A DNA stretch of 64,000 nucleotides from Streptomyces gobiensis (GCF_021216675.1 NZ_CP086120.1:3408501-3472500); one strand, 5' to 3'; positions 36,249 through 46,020 are shown, counted from the stretch's first letter. The notes: generated from the letters alone by a model not told the origin. Numbers and translations are program-made.

Positions 36249-36701
36249 ATGGCGCTCGATCAGTCCTTCGTCGGGCGGAGCTATCCGCCCACCGCACCGT
36301 ATGAGGTCGGCCGGGAGAAGATCCGGGAGTTCGCCGAGGCGATCGGTGACGCCAACCCGGCCTATACGGACCCCGACGCGGCCAAGGCGCTCGGTCACCC
36401 CGATGTGATCGCCCCGCCGACCTTTGTCTTCGCGATCACCTTCAAGGCCGCCGGGCAGGTCGTGCGGGACCCGCAGCTCGGGCTGGACTACAGCCGTGTG
36501 GTACACGGCGACCAGAAGTTCGGCTACAGCCGCCCGGTGCGCGCCGGCGACCGGCTCACCGTCACCTCCACCATTGAGTCGGTCAAGTCCCTCGCCGGGA
36601 ACGACATCCTGGACATCCGTGGCGAGGTGCACGATGAGACCGGCGAGCATGTGGTGACCGCGTACACCAAGCTGGTGGCCCGCGCGGCGGAGGAGAGCTG
36701 A
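36249..36701 (+). CDS. MaoC-type dehydratase N-terminal-domain protein (HadA-like)
   Basis: 150 aa hot-dog fold protein. Features: YEVGREKIREFAEAIGDANPAY, VIAPPTFVF and VHGDQKFGYSRPVRAGDRL. It lacks the hydratase-2 D..H catalytic pair, as the A subunit does. Neighbour order rpmG - HadA-like - HadB-like upstream of secE-nusG is the same as in mycobacteria, where HadAB dehydrates 3-hydroxyacyl-ACP. No hadC is present here. One base separates it from the next gene. Confidence 0.88.
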   Translation: MALDQSFVGRSYPPTAPYEVGREKIREFAEAIGDANPAYTDPDAAKALGHPDVIAPPTFVFAITFKAAGQVVRDPQLGLDYSRVVHGDQKFGYSRPVRAGDRLTVTSTIESVKSLAGNDILDIRGEVHDETGEHVVTAYTKLVARAAEES

Positions 36702-36702
36702 G

Positions 36703-37137
36703 ATGACCGCCAAGATCGCCTACGCCGATGTGGAGCCGGGCACTGAGCTGCCCGCGCAGACCTTCCCGGTGACCCGGGCCACCCTCGTCCAGTACGCGGG
36801 CGCCTCGGGCGACTTCAACCCGATCCACTGGAACGAGAAGTTCGCCAGGGAGGTCGGCCTCCCGGATGTCATCGCCCACGGCATGTTCACCATGGCGGAG
36901 GCCATCCGGGTGGTGACCGACTGGACCGGCGACCCGGCCGCGGTCGTCGAATACGGGGTCCGCTTCACCAAGCCCGTCGTGGTCCCCAACGATGACGCGG
37001 GCGCGACCATCGAGGTCTCCGCGAAGGTCGCCGCCAAGCTGGACGACGAGGCCCGTACGGTCCGGGTCGACCTCACCGCGATGAGCGCGGGCCAGAAGGT
37101 GCTGGGCATGTCCCGCGCCGTGGTCCGGCTCGCATAA
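36703..37137 (+). CDS. MaoC-family dehydratase (HadB-like)
   Basis: 144 aa hot-dog fold with the hydratase-2 catalytic motif: YAGASGDFNPIHWNEKFARE (Asp and His), then IAHGMFTMAEAIR. The likely catalytic partner of the preceding HadA-like subunit, acting on 3-hydroxyacyl thioesters. It starts one base after the previous stop. Confidence 0.9.
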   Translation: MTAKIAYADVEPGTELPAQTFPVTRATLVQYAGASGDFNPIHWNEKFAREVGLPDVIAHGMFTMAEAIRVVTDWTGDPAAVVEYGVRFTKPVVVPNDDAGATIEVSAKVAAKLDDEARTVRVDLTAMSAGQKVLGMSRAVVRLA

Positions 37138-37165
37138 GGCCGCCCGTACGCCGCCCCGTACGCTG

Positions 37166-38227
37166 GTGCCCGTGCAGGAACTTCACGATGCCCCCCTCGC
37201 CCCGCTGACCACCTTCCGGCTGGGCGGGGCGGCGACGCGCCTGATCACCGCGACCACCGATGACGAGGTGGTCGCGGTGGTCCGCGAGGCCGACGACAGC
37301 GGCACCCCACTGCTGATCATCGGCGGCGGCAGCAACCTCGTCATCAGCGACGCGGGCTTTACGGGCACCGCCCTGCGCATCGCCACGAGCGGCTTCGGCC
37401 TGGACGGCACCCGGCTGGAGCTGGCCGCGGGCGAGAACTGGTCGGAGGCCGTCGCACGCACCGTTGAGGCGGGCCTCGCGGGCATTGAGTGCCTGGCTGG
37501 AATCCCGGGCTCCGCCGGTGCGACGCCGATCCAGAACGTCGGCGCGTACGGCCAGGAGGTGGCGACCACCATCACCGAGGTCGTCGCCTACGACCGCCGC
37601 ACCCGGGAGACGGTCACCATCCCGGCCGCCGACTGCGGGTTCTCCTACCGGCACAGCCGCTTCAAGGCCGATCCGGCCCGTTACGTGGTGCTGCGGGTCC
37701 GCTTCCGGCTCGAGGACGCCGACGGGCTCTCGGCCCCGGTCAAATACGCCGAGACCGCCCGCGCCCTCGGCGTCGAGCCCGGCGACCGGGTCCCGGCCGC
37801 GGTGGTCCGGGAGACCGTGCTGAAGCTGCGCTCCGGGAAGGGCATGGTCCTCGACCCGGAGGACCATGACACCTGGTCGGCGGGGTCCTTCTTCACCAAC
37901 CCGATCCTCACCGCTGCCCAGCACACGGCCTTCCTCGCCCGCGTCGCCGAGCGCCTCGGCCCGGACGCGGCTCCACCGGCCTTTGCGGCGGGGGAGGGCC
38001 TGGTGAAGACCTCCGCCGCCTGGCTGATCGACAAGGCGGGCTTCACCAAGGGCTATGGCGATGGCCCGGTCCGTATCTCCACCAAGCACACGCTCGCCCT
38101 CACCAACCGGGGCGCGGCCACCACGGCTGACCTGCTGAGGCTCGCCCGCGAGGTCCGGGACGGGGTCCACACGGCCTTCGGCGTGACCCTGGTCAACGAA
38201 CCAGTGACCATCGGCTGCACGCTGTAA
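37166..38227 (+). CDS. murB: UDP-N-acetylmuramate dehydrogenase
   Basis: 353 aa; GTG at 37166 or 37172, no clear ribosome site, so a leaderless start is possible. FAD-binding domain with FRLGGAATRL, IIGGGSNLVISD and AGIPGSAGATPIQNVGAYGQE; catalytic YRHSRFK (Arg), AGSFFTNP (Ser) and a terminal VNEPVTIG (Glu). Reduces UDP-GlcNAc-enolpyruvate to UDP-MurNAc in peptidoglycan synthesis. C-terminal domain type fits the long (type I-like) enzyme. Confidence 0.95.
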   Translation: MPVQELHDAPLAPLTTFRLGGAATRLITATTDDEVVAVVREADDSGTPLLIIGGGSNLVISDAGFTGTALRIATSGFGLDGTRLELAAGENWSEAVARTVEAGLAGIECLAGIPGSAGATPIQNVGAYGQEVATTITEVVAYDRRTRETVTIPAADCGFSYRHSRFKADPARYVVLRVRFRLEDADGLSAPVKYAETARALGVEPGDRVPAAVVRETVLKLRSGKGMVLDPEDHDTWSAGSFFTNPILTAAQHTAFLARVAERLGPDAAPPAFAAGEGLVKTSAAWLIDKAGFTKGYGDGPVRISTKHTLALTNRGAATTADLLRLAREVRDGVHTAFGVTLVNEPVTIGCTL

Positions 38228-38252
38228 CGAGGCCCTGCCTCCCCCCTACTCC

Positions 38253-39272
38253 CTACGCGGCCAGCCAGGCGTCAATGTCCGTGAGCATCGCGTCCCGCAC
38301 CTCCCGCGGCGCCCGCGTGGCCCGTACGGACTGCCGGGCCAGCTCGGCCAGTTCCGTATCGGTGAAGTCGTGGTGCTCGCGTGCGATCTCGTACTGCGCG
38401 GCCAGCCGGGAGCCGAAGAGCAGCGGGTCATCGGCGCCCAGCGCCATCGGCACCCCGGCGTCCCACAGCTTCCGCAGCGGCACATCCTCCGGCTTCTCAT
38501 ACACCCCCAGCGCCACATTCGACGCCGGACACACCTCGCACGTCACCCCGGAGTCCGCCAGCCGCGCCAGCAGCGCCGGATCCTCGGCCGCCCGTACGCC
38601 ATGGCCGACCCGCCCGGCCCGCAGATCATCCAGGCAGTCCCGCACGCTCGCCGGACCGGACAGCTCACCGCCGTGCGGCGCGGCCAGCAGCCCGCCGTTC
38701 CGGGCGATGGTGAAGGCGCGGTCGAAGTCCCGGGCGAATCCGCGCCGCTCATCGTTGGAGAGCCCGAAGCCAACGATGCCCCGGTCCTGGTACCGCACCG
38801 CCAGCCGCGCGAGCGTACGGGCGTCCAGCGGGTGCTTCATCCGGTTCGCGGCGACCAGCACCCGGATCTCCAGCCCGGTGTCCCGCCGGGCCCGGTCCAC
38901 CGCGTCCAGGATGACCTCCAGCGCCGGGATCAGCCCGCCCAGCCGGGGCGCGTACGAGGTCGGGTCAACCTGGATCTCCAGCCAGCGGGAGCCATCGCGG
39001 AGATCCTCCTCGGCGGTCTCCCGCACCAGCCGCTGGATGTCCTCCGGCTTCCGCAGACAGGAGCGGGCCATGTCGTAGAGCCGCTGAAAGCGGAACCAGC
39101 CGCGCTCATCCGTCGCCCGCAGCTTGGGCGGCTCACCGCTGCTCAGCGCCTCCGGCAGGTGGACGCCGTACTTGTCGGCGAGCTCCAGCAGCGTGCTGGA
39201 ACGCATCGACCCGGTGAAGTGCAGATGCAGATGGGCTTTGGGCAGCAGACGAAGGTCCCGGACACTCTCCAT
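38253..39272 (-). CDS. add: adenosine deaminase family protein
   Basis: 339 aa from the ATG at 39272. Metal motif KAHLHLHFTGS (two His), substrate/catalytic site APHGGELSGP (Glu), VGHGVRAAEDP (His) and LGADDPLLFGS (Asp-Asp). Catalytic residues are intact. The CPASNVALGVYEKPED segment differs from the classical CP-SN-HP pattern, which is common in actinobacterial paralogues. Deaminates adenosine or a related purine. The open frame upstream of 39272 runs through a dispersed repeat and is not coding. Convergent with murB. Confidence 0.92.
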   Translation of the reverse strand: MESVRDLRLLPKAHLHLHFTGSMRSSTLLELADKYGVHLPEALSSGEPPKLRATDERGWFRFQRLYDMARSCLRKPEDIQRLVRETAEEDLRDGSRWLEIQVDPTSYAPRLGGLIPALEVILDAVDRARRDTGLEIRVLVAANRMKHPLDARTLARLAVRYQDRGIVGFGLSNDERRGFARDFDRAFTIARNGGLLAAPHGGELSGPASVRDCLDDLRAGRVGHGVRAAEDPALLARLADSGVTCEVCPASNVALGVYEKPEDVPLRKLWDAGVPMALGADDPLLFGSRLAAQYEIAREHHDFTDTELAELARQSVRATRAPREVRDAMLTDIDAWLAA

Positions 39273-39372
39273 CCCAGGATCCTGCCGCAAACCCCACCCA
39301 CCCGGAACCGCCTGTCCCCAAAACGAGTGGAACCCCCGAGGTGTTGTGGGCAGTCGCTCTTCCCACCCCCCC

Positions 39373-39800
39373 CGTTGTGGGCACTCGCAGCCCCGCGAGG
39401 GGCGTGGGCTCACCCTGCTACGCAACCATCCACCCGCACCAGCCACGACGCTCCGGCCAACCCCGGGGCGGAGCTCGCGACGCTTGGTGGGCACAACCCC
39501 CGACCACCGGCCCGCACCCGGCCACCTCCGGGGCCCGGGGCGAAGCCCCGGTTTCCGGGAAGGGGCGGGAATTGGGGACACCCACCCCCGGCGCCCCGCA
39601 CCCCGGGGGGCGGAGCCCCGCCGCGCGGCCGAGCCGCATATCGGCACAGCCGGGAAGGTGGGGGCACCTCCTGGGGGCACCTCCCAGACGGAGTCTGGGG
39701 GAGGTAGCTGGGGGAGGGATGCGGGGAAACCCACCCCCGGCACCCCCGCACCCAGGGGCGGAGCCCCGCTATGCGGAGGAGCCGCCGACGCCCCCGGGGA
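39373..39800. repeat. dispersed modular intergenic repeat, copy C (long form)
   Basis: GTTGTGGGCACTCGCAGCCC edge. Then a module shared only with copy E: TGCTACGCAACCA, CCAGCCACGACGCTCCG and CGCGACGCTTGGTGGGCAC. Then the common GGGGCGAAGCCCCGGTTTCC and GAAGGGGCGGGAATTGGGG parts, and a doubled 3' hairpin section (CTCCTGGGGGCACCTCCCAG near 39668-39690, as in copy B). It lies between add and aspC, both on the minus strand. Confidence 0.88.
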
Positions 39801-39826
39801 GCCCGCCTAAGCGCGCTCCGCGCGCC

Positions 39827-41086
39827 TCACCCCCGCGCCTCAGCCAGCAGCTTCTGGATCCGCGAGACCCCCTCGACCAGATCCTCATCCCCCAGCGCGT
39901 AGGACAACCGCAGATAGCCCGGCGTGCCGAACGCCTCCCCCGGCACGACCGCGACCTCGGCCTCCTCCAGAATCACCTCGGCCAGCTCCACCGAGCTGGC
40001 CGGCCGCTTACCCCGGATCTCCTTGCCGAGCAGGCCCTTGACCGACGGGTAGGCGTAAAACGCGCCCTCCGGCTCAGGACACTCGACGCCATCGATCTCG
40101 TTGAGCATCCGCACGATGGTCTTACGGCGCCGGTCGAAGGCCTCCCGCATCTTCGCGACGGCCTCCAGATCACCGGAGACGGCGGCCAGCGCGGCGGCCT
40201 GCGCGACGTTGCTGACATTCGACGTGGCGTGCGACTGAAGGTTCGTCGCGGCCTTGACGACGTCCTTGGGGCCGACGACCCAGCCCACCCGCCAGCCGGT
40301 CATGGCGTAGGTCTTGGCGACACCGTTGACGACGATGCACTTGTCGGCCAGCTCGGGCACGACCACCGGCAGCGAACTGAACTCGGCGTCGCCGTAGACC
40401 AGGTGCTCATAGATCTCGTCGGTCATCACCCACAGACCGTGCTCGGCGGCCCAGCGGCCGATCTTCTCGACCTGCTCGCGGGGGTAGACCGCACCGGTCG
40501 GGTTCGACGGCGAGACGAAGAGCACGACCTTGGTCCGGTCCGTACGCACGGACTCCAGCTGCTCAACGGAGACCAGGTAGCCGGTGGTCTCGTCGGCGAC
40601 GACCGGGACCGGGATACCTCCCGCGAGGCGGATCGACTCCGGGTAGGTGGTCCAGTACGGGGCGGGCACGATGACCTCGTCGCCGGGGTCCAGGATGGCG
40701 GCGAAGGCCTCGTAGATGGCCTGCTTGCCGCCGTTGGTGACCAGGACGTTCGCGGCCTCGATCCGGTAGCCGGAGTCCCGCAGGGTCTTCGCGGCGATCG
40801 CGGCCTTGAGCTCGGGCAGCCCGCCCGCGGGGGTGTAGCGGTGGAACTTCGGATTGCGGCAGGCCTCCACGGCGGCCTCGACGATGTAGTCGGGCGTCGG
40901 GAAGTCGGGCTCGCCCGCGCCGAAGCCGATGACCGGGCGCCCGGCGGCCTTGAGGGCCTTCGCCTTGGCGTCCACGGCGAGCGTGGCGGACTCGGAGATC
41001 GAACCGATCCGGGCCGACACCCGGCGCTCGGTGGGAGCGGATGTCGGGGAGGAGGGAGACTGTCCGGAGGGAGTTACGGCACTCAT
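39827..41086 (-). CDS. aspC: pyridoxal-phosphate aspartate aminotransferase
   Basis: 419 aa from the ATG at 41086. Class I aminotransferase: [47 protein letters not shown] (Asn), [12 protein letters not shown] (Asp, Tyr), [15 protein letters not shown] (PLP Lys within [10 protein letters not shown]) and YLRLSYA (Arg). Conserved next to tRNA-Trp and secE in Streptomyces. Supplies aspartate from oxaloacetate and glutamate. The start is followed by a 22-residue Ser/Pro leader. Confidence 0.95.
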   Translation of the reverse strand: MSAVTPSGQSPSSPTSAPTERRVSARIGSISESATLAVDAKAKALKAAGRPVIGFGAGEPDFPTPDYIVEAAVEACRNPKFHRYTPAGGLPELKAAIAAKTLRDSGYRIEAANVLVTNGGKQAIYEAFAAILDPGDEVIVPAPYWTTYPESIRLAGGIPVPVVADETTGYLVSVEQLESVRTDRTKVVLFVSPSNPTGAVYPREQVEKIGRWAAEHGLWVMTDEIYEHLVYGDAEFSSLPVVVPELADKCIVVNGVAKTYAMTGWRVGWVVGPKDVVKAATNLQSHATSNVSNVAQAAALAAVSGDLEAVAKMREAFDRRRKTIVRMLNEIDGVECPEPEGAFYAYPSVKGLLGKEIRGKRPASSVELAEVILEEAEVAVVPGEAFGTPGYLRLSYALGDEDLVEGVSRIQKLLAEARG

Positions 41087-41278
41087 ACGGGCATCGTCGC
41101 AGACTCCGGCGCGGCCCGGCACAGCGGATTCCGGGGGCGGCTGAGTGCTGGCCGGGCGGTATGTGTTCGACGACCGGCCGCCGAGCACGTACACTCTTCC
41201 CTCGTTGGCCTTCATCGACCGTGGCCGGGCGCGCACTCCATGCAGCGGTACGGATGCGGTAGGTTGAGGGAAACACAA

Positions 41279-41351
41279 AGGGTCGTAGCTCAATTGGTAG
41301 AGCACTGGTCTCCAAAACCAGCGGTTGGGGGTTCAAGTCCCTCCGGCCCTG
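41279..41351 (+). tRNA. tRNA-Trp (CCA)
   Basis: 73 nt. Acceptor AGGGTCG / CGGCCCT, anticodon CCA at 41312-41314, T-arm GGGGGTTCAAGTCCCTC, discriminator G. Located 108 bases upstream of secE, the conserved actinobacterial position. Confidence 0.96.
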
Positions 41352-41458
41352 CTCACGCATCTTCACCATGGTGCGTGCACGCGTACGTACTGAAATGCAC
41401 CGCCGTGCGGCAGGGACCGGACGCTGCACGGCCACGACCCCGGATCAGGTGAGGACGA

Positions 41459-41734
41459 GTGGCGGAGATCACTGACACTGCCGAGGTCCCCGAGCCCGGA
41501 CGGTCGTCGGACAAGCCCCGACGCGGGGGCAAGCGCGCGAAAAAGGGCCCGCTGGGGCGCCTCGCACTCTTCTACCGGCAGATTGTCGCGGAGCTGCGCA
41601 AGGTCGTCTGGCCTACTCGCCATCAGCTCGCGACCTACACGACCGTGGTGATCATTTTCGTGGTCATCATGATTGGTCTGGTATTCGTGATTGACTATGG
41701 ATTTGGTGAAGCCGTCACATTCATCTTCGGCTGA
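41459..41734 (+). CDS. secE: preprotein translocase subunit SecE
   Basis: 91 aa from a GTG at 41459. A charged N-terminus (KPRRGGKRAKKGP), then the amphipathic FYRQIVAELRKVVWPTRHQL motif and one membrane helix (VVIIFVVIMIGLVFVIDYGF). The single-helix form is usual for this group. Partner of SecY in protein export; followed by nusG after 74 bases. Confidence 0.96.
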   Translation: MAEITDTAEVPEPGRSSDKPRRGGKRAKKGPLGRLALFYRQIVAELRKVVWPTRHQLATYTTVVIIFVVIMIGLVFVIDYGFGEAVTFIFG

Positions 41735-41808
41735 CCCGCCCGCGGAGGGCGCCTCAGCGGTGCCTTTCCGTATGTTCGACCCCTTGAAGCCAGGAAGAAG
41801 CAGCCACC

Positions 41809-42696
41809 GTGTCTGACCCGAACCTGAACGACGCCGTCGACCCTGTCGAGGGCGACGACACCGCACTCGACAAGGTCGAGGCAGCGGACAGCGTCGACCA
41901 GGCTGAAGCTGCCGACGCCGCGGCGAGTGAGCCGACGGAGCCCTCTGAGGGTGACACGGCGCGCGAAGCCGAGACCGCTGACGAAGCCGGAACCGCCGCC
42001 GAAGCCGAAGCAGCGGAAGCCGAAGAGGCCGCCGCTGAGCCGGAGCCCGCTGAGCCGGAGCCCGCTGAACCGGAGCCCACCGACCCGGTCGCCGAGCTCC
42101 GTGCGGAGCTGCGCACGCTGCCCGGCGAGTGGTACGTGATCCACACCTACGCGGGCTACGAGAACCGCGTCAAGACCAACCTTGAGCAGCGCGCTGTCTC
42201 GCTGAACGTCGAGGACTACATCTTCCAGGCCGAGGTGCCGCAGGAAGAGGTCGTCCAGATCAAGAACGGCGACCGCCGCACCGTCCGCCAGAACAAGCTC
42301 CCCAGCTACGTCCTGGTGCGGATGGACCTGACCAACGAGTCCTGGGGCGTCGTCCGCAACACCCCGGGCGTCACCGGCTTCGTCGGTAACGCGTACGACC
42401 CGTATCCGCTGACTCTGGACGAGGTCGTCAAGATGCTCGCCCCGGAGGCCGAGGAGAAGGCCGCCCGGGAGGCCGCCGAGGCCGAGGGCAAGCCCGCCCC
42501 CGCCCGCAAGGTCGAGGTGCAGGTGCTGGACTTCGAGGTCGGCGACTCGGTCACGGTCACCGACGGCCCGTTCGCGACCCTGCAGGCGACGATCAACGAG
42601 ATCAATGCCGACTCGAAGAAGGTCAAGGGCCTTGTCGAGATCTTCGGCCGGGAAACCCCGGTCGAGCTGAGCTTCGACCAGATCCAGAAGAACTGA
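41809..42696 (+). CDS. nusG: transcription termination/antitermination factor NusG
   Basis: 295 aa. Residues 1-95 are an acidic Ala/Glu/Pro extension with repeated [10 protein letters not shown] units, common in actinobacteria. The NGN domain covers about 100-205 ([43 protein letters not shown]). The KOW domain covers about 240-290 ([20 protein letters not shown]). GTG start at 41809. Binds RNA polymerase and couples it to Rho or ribosomes. Confidence 0.96.
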   Translation: MSDPNLNDAVDPVEGDDTALDKVEAADSVDQAEAADAAASEPTEPSEGDTAREAETADEAGTAAEAEAAEAEEAAAEPEPAEPEPAEPEPTDPVAELRAELRTLPGEWYVIHTYAGYENRVKTNLEQRAVSLNVEDYIFQAEVPQEEVVQIKNGDRRTVRQNKLPSYVLVRMDLTNESWGVVRNTPGVTGFVGNAYDPYPLTLDEVVKMLAPEAEEKAAREAAEAEGKPAPARKVEVQVLDFEVGDSVTVTDGPFATLQATINEINADSKKVKGLVEIFGRETPVELSFDQIQKN

Positions 42697-42720
42697 GCGT
42701 TCTTCGGACCCACCGCCTTC

Positions 42721-42763
42721 CGAGCAGGTCAGACAGGCTCTCGCAGCCTGTCTGACCTGCTCG
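42721..42763 (+). terminator. very strong 19-bp hairpin after nusG
   Basis: Perfect 19-bp stem (CGAGCAGGTCAGACAGGCT with its exact complement) and a 5-base CTCGC loop, followed by GTTTC. It ends the secE-nusG transcript; any reading into rplK would have to pass it. Confidence 0.88.
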
Positions 42764-42765
42764 GT

Positions 42766-42795
42766 TTCAGGCCTCGCCGCGATACCCGCTATCGT
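42766..42795 (+). promoter_or_regulatory. possible rplK-rplA promoter
   Basis: TTCAGG (42766-42771) and TATCGT (42790-42795), 18-base spacer, 70 bases before rplK and right after the terminator. Boxes are imperfect. Confidence 0.35.
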
Positions 42796-42864
42796 GGTGC
42801 GGTATGCCTCCATCCGGATGATGGATGGCTGGCGAATTACTCTCACTCAAGACCCGGAGAGAGC

Positions 42865-43299
42865 ATGCCTCCCAAGAAGAAGAAGGTCACGGGGCTGATC
42901 AAGCTCCAGATCCAGGCCGGTGCCGCGAATCCGGCTCCGCCGGTCGGCCCCGCGCTGGGTCAGCACGGCGTCAACATCATGGAGTTCTGCAAGGCCTACA
43001 ACGCCGCGACCGAGTCGCAGCGCGGTTGGGTCATTCCGGTGGAGATCACGGTCTACGAGGACCGTTCCTTCACCTTCATCACCAAGACTCCGCCGGCCGC
43101 CAAGATGATCCTCAAGGCCGCGGGTGTGGAGAAGGGCTCTGGCGAGCCGCACATCAACAAGGTCGCGAAGATCACCCGCGACCAGGTGCGTGAGATCGCC
43201 ACCACCAAGATGCCCGACCTGAACGCCAACAACCTGGACGCCGCCGAGAAGATCATCGCCGGCACCGCCCGTTCCATGGGCGTCACGGTCGAAGGCTGA
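42865..43299 (+). CDS. rplK: 50S ribosomal protein L11
   Basis: 144 aa. [19 protein letters not shown], the [19 protein letters not shown] loop (thiostrepton-binding region) and the C-terminal rRNA-binding domain ending [12 protein letters not shown]. In Streptomyces L11 is needed for RelA-dependent ppGpp synthesis. Upstream GGAGAG site. Cotranscribed with rplA. Confidence 0.97.
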   Translation: MPPKKKKVTGLIKLQIQAGAANPAPPVGPALGQHGVNIMEFCKAYNAATESQRGWVIPVEITVYEDRSFTFITKTPPAAKMILKAAGVEKGSGEPHINKVAKITRDQVREIATTKMPDLNANNLDAAEKIIAGTARSMGVTVEG

Positions 43300-43388
43300 T
43301 CCTCCCCGCCTCATCGGCACCACCGTGGGAGGGCCAAGCGCTGGCCCGCACCACGACTCCGTAATCTGCAGAAACAACTGGAGCAGAA

Positions 43389-44105
43389 GTGAAGCGCAGC
43401 AAGAATTTCCGCAGCGCGGACGCCAAGGTCGACCGGACGAAGCTCTACGCTCCGCTCGCGGCCGTGCGTCTCGCCAAGGACACCTCCTCGAGCAAGTTCG
43501 ACGCGACTGTCGAGGTCGCCATGCGGCTGGGCGTTGACCCGCGCAAGGCCGACCAGATGGTCCGTGGCACCGTGAACCTCCCGCACGGCACCGGTAAGAC
43601 CGCCCGGGTCCTGGTCTTCGCGACCGGTGACCGTGCTGCGGCCGCGGAGGCCGCGGGCGCCGACATCGTCGGCTCCGACGAACTGATCGACGAGGTCGCC
43701 AAGGGCCGCCTGGACTTCGACGCCGTCGTCGCCACCCCGGACCTGATGGGCAAGGTCGGCCGTCTGGGCCGGGTGCTCGGTCCGCGTGGTCTGATGCCGA
43801 ACCCGAAGACCGGCACCGTCACCCCGGATGTCACCAAGGCTGTCAACGACATCAAGGGCGGCAAGATCGAGTTCCGCGTCGACAAGCACGCCAACCTGCA
43901 CTTCATCATTGGCAAGGCGTCATTCGACGACGAGAAGCTGGTGGAGAACTACGCTGCGGCGCTGGAGGAGATCCTCCGTCTGAAGCCGTCCGCAGCGAAG
44001 GGCCGGTACGTCAAGAAGGCCACCATCACCACCACGATGGGCCCCGGCATCCCGGTCGACGCCAACCGCACCCGTAACCTCCTGGTCGAGGACGAGGCTG
44101 CCTGA
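43389..44105 (+). CDS. rplA: 50S ribosomal protein L1
   Basis: 238 aa from a GTG at 43389. [16 protein letters not shown], then [29 protein letters not shown], and [16 protein letters not shown] family-length protein. L1 binds 23S rRNA and typically also its own mRNA, repressing L11-L1 synthesis. Confidence 0.97.
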   Translation: MKRSKNFRSADAKVDRTKLYAPLAAVRLAKDTSSSKFDATVEVAMRLGVDPRKADQMVRGTVNLPHGTGKTARVLVFATGDRAAAAEAAGADIVGSDELIDEVAKGRLDFDAVVATPDLMGKVGRLGRVLGPRGLMPNPKTGTVTPDVTKAVNDIKGGKIEFRVDKHANLHFIIGKASFDDEKLVENYAAALEEILRLKPSAAKGRYVKKATITTTMGPGIPVDANRTRNLLVEDEAA

Positions 44106-44128
44106 GCCGCCTGACCAAGCCAGGCCGT

Positions 44129-44160
44129 CGGGCCCTGTCCCCTGCGGGGAACAGGGCCCG
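44129..44160 (+). terminator. hairpin after rplA
   Basis: CGGGCCCTGT / ACAGGGCCCG stem, continued by CCCC / GGGG, with a TGC tip; 24 bases after the stop. No T run, typical of Streptomyces I-type terminators. Confidence 0.75.
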
Positions 44161-44162
44161 AC

Positions 44163-44320
44163 GTGTTGCGGGTGTTGTGGGCAGTCGTTCCGCAGGGCGG
44201 AACGGGTGGGTACAACACCCGGCCACCGGCCCGCACCGGGCCAACCCCGGGGCCCGGGGCGCAAGCCCCGGTTCCGGGAAGGGGCGGGATACGGGGAAAC
44301 CCACCCCGGCCCCGGCGAGC
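44163..44320. repeat. dispersed modular intergenic repeat, copy D (short form)
   Basis: GTTGTGGGCAGTCGTTCCGC edge, a GTTCCGCAGGGCGGAAC hairpin in place of the larger central module, GTGGGTACAAC edge, then ACCGGCCCGCACCGGGCC, GCGCAAGCCCCGGTTCC and GAAGGGGCGGGATACGGGGA. The 3' hairpin array is missing. Inserted between the rplA terminator and the rplJ leader. Confidence 0.85.
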
Positions 44321-44339
44321 CCGGAGGGATTTGCTTGTG

Positions 44340-44613
44340 CGTGGGGCATCCGCGTAAGCTGCTCCGGTAGCCAAAGACCGCTGGTCGTTGCTGTGTGCCA
44401 TACCGGTACGCAGCGGCCGAAGGATCCGCTTCCGCGGACGGCCCGTGCAGGTGAATGAGGTAGCCACTCCCGCAGGGCGCGAGCCCGTGCGGTCGAGTCA
44501 CGCCCCGTGCACCTGCACTGGGGCGTTTCGCTTTGTGCAGCTCCTTTCCTTGTGTGCCCGATACGGGCGGTCCGGCTTGAGAAGGACCATCACCCGGAAG
44601 GAGGCCGAGGCTC
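44340..44613 (+). promoter_or_regulatory. rplJ-rplL mRNA leader (L10-leader-like)
   Basis: A 270-base untranslated leader precedes rplJ. It contains CCAAAGACCGCTGGTCGTTG, similar to actinobacterial L10 leaders, and a 9-bp perfect long-range pair GTGCAGGTG (44445-44453) with CACCTGCAC (44510-44518). By family knowledge L10/L12 complexes bind such leaders and repress translation. Exact boundaries and promoter are not resolved. Confidence 0.6.
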
Positions 44614-45168
44614 ATGGCGACGCCCGACAAGGTCGCAGCCGTTGAGGAGATGACGGACAAGTTCCGTAACTCCAACGCCGCTGTGGTCACCGCGTACACC
44701 GGACTTTCCGTGGCGCAGCTCAAGGATCTGCGCCGCTCGCTCGGTGACAACGCTCAGTACCGTGTGGTGAAGAACACGCTGACCAAGATCGCGGCCAAGG
44801 AGGCCGGGGTCACCACGCTCGACGAGTTCCTTCAGGGCTCGACGGCCGTTGCCTTTGTGACCGGTGACCCGGTCGAGGCAGCGAAGGGTCTGCGTGACTT
44901 CGCCAAGACCAACCCGGCTCTCGTCATCAAGGGCGGTGTCCTTGACGGCAAGGCGCTGTCCGCCGACGAGATCAAGAAGCTTGCGGACCTCGAGTCCCGC
45001 GAGGTGCTGCTCGCCAAGCTGGCCGGTGGCATGAAGGCGTCCATGGCCAAGGCCGCGGCGACTTTCCAGGCCCCGCTCACGAAGTTCGTCCGCACCGCGG
45101 ACGCCCTTCGGGACAAGGTCGAGCAGGGCGGTGCCGGTACGCCGGCTCCCGCCGAGGCTGCGGAGTAA
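44614..45168 (+). CDS. rplJ: 50S ribosomal protein L10
   Basis: 184 aa. [46 protein letters not shown], and a C-terminal helix (LREKVEQ-type) that holds L7/L12 dimers. ATG with GGAAGGAGG about 12 bases upstream. 87 bases before rplL. Confidence 0.97.
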   Translation: MATPDKVAAVEEMTDKFRNSNAAVVTAYTGLSVAQLKDLRRSLGDNAQYRVVKNTLTKIAAKEAGVTTLDEFLQGSTAVAFVTGDPVEAAKGLRDFAKTNPALVIKGGVLDGKALSADEIKKLADLESREVLLAKLAGGMKASMAKAAATFQAPLTKFVRTADALRDKVEQGGAGTPAPAEAAE

Positions 45169-45255
45169 CCCACTCCCCGCAGCCGCAGCGGGCCCGTCTT
45201 ACGCCCGCCGAAATGTACATCCGGCACCAGCCGATTTAGTGGAAGGACCGCCACC

Positions 45256-45642
45256 ATGGCGAAGCTCAGCCAGGAAGACCTGCTCGCGCAGTTCGAGGAG
45301 ATGACCCTCCTGGAGCTCTCCGAGTTCGTGAAGAAGTTCGAGGAGAAGTTCGACGTCGAGGCCGCTGCCCCGGCCGCCGTCGTCGCTGCCGGCGTCCCGG
45401 GCGCCCCGGCCGCCGAGGCCGTTGAGGAGCAGGACGAGTTCGACGTCGTCCTCACCGGTGCGGGCGACAAGAAGATCCAGGTCATCAAGGTCGTGCGTGA
45501 GCTGACCTCGCTGGGTCTGAAGGAGGCCAAGGACCTCGTCGACGGCACCCCGAAGCCGGTTCTCGAGAAGGTCAACAAGGAGGCCGCGGAGAAGGCCAAG
45601 GAGTCCCTCGAGGGCGCCGGCGCCTCCGTCGAGGTCAAGTGA
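45256..45642 (+). CDS. rplL: 50S ribosomal protein L7/L12
   Basis: 128 aa. N-terminal dimerisation domain ([29 protein letters not shown]), Ala/Val hinge, C-terminal domain with [26 protein letters not shown]. Stalk protein that recruits EF-Tu and EF-G. Confidence 0.97.
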   Translation: MAKLSQEDLLAQFEEMTLLELSEFVKKFEEKFDVEAAAPAAVVAAGVPGAPAAEAVEEQDEFDVVLTGAGDKKIQVIKVVRELTSLGLKEAKDLVDGTPKPVLEKVNKEAAEKAKESLEGAGASVEVK

Positions 45643-45666
45643 CCTCAAGAGTCAGCTGACTCCTCA

Positions 45667-45702
45667 CGAAGGGCGATCACCCATCCGGGTGGTCGCCCTT
45701 CG
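45667..45702 (+). terminator. 16-bp hairpin between rplL and rpoB
   Basis: CGAAGGGCGATCACCC / GGGTGGTCGCCCTTCG with one wobble and a 4-base loop, 24 bases after rplL; no T run. May act as a partial terminator that separates L12 from RNA polymerase levels. Confidence 0.75.
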
Positions 45703-45991
45703 GCGTTGCCGTGACGGGTTCCTTGCCTCCACGGCCATGGCAGGTATGGTGATCTTCGTTGTCCTGCCAGGCACTCCGTGACAATCGCAACGGAGTGGGG
45801 GGCCTTGACGAACGGCACGCGGCGCGCGATTCTCGGAACGCCCCGCACCTTGGGGTCACACCGATTCAAGGTCCGAGGCATGGATCGATGACGATGTGGG
45901 AAGTACTTGCCGCAGACGTCGAAGAACAACGAGGGGACACCCCCTCCCGGAGGGAGAGAGAGGCCCTGCGCCTATCTCCGGAATTCCGCTC

Positions 45992-46020
45992 TGGACATCA
46001 GTGGGCCAAGTGGCTACACT
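45992..46020 (+). promoter_or_regulatory. rpoB-rpoC promoter
   Basis: TGGACA (45992-45997) and TACACT (46015-46020), exact 17-base spacer, 93 bases before the rpoB TTG. A weaker alternative lies at 45723-45750 (TTGCCT / TATGGT, 16-base spacer). The 470-base rplL-rpoB gap holds no gene. Confidence 0.6.

Noticed and set aside
38253..39743. Longer adenosine deaminase with 157 extra N-terminal residues
   Set aside because: The extension runs through dispersed repeat copy C; family homology begins only at the ATG at 39272.
30509..41351. Integration sites at the tRNA genes
   Set aside because: No integrase gene and no direct repeat of a tRNA 3' end were seen near tRNA-Tyr, -Thr, -Met or -Trp.
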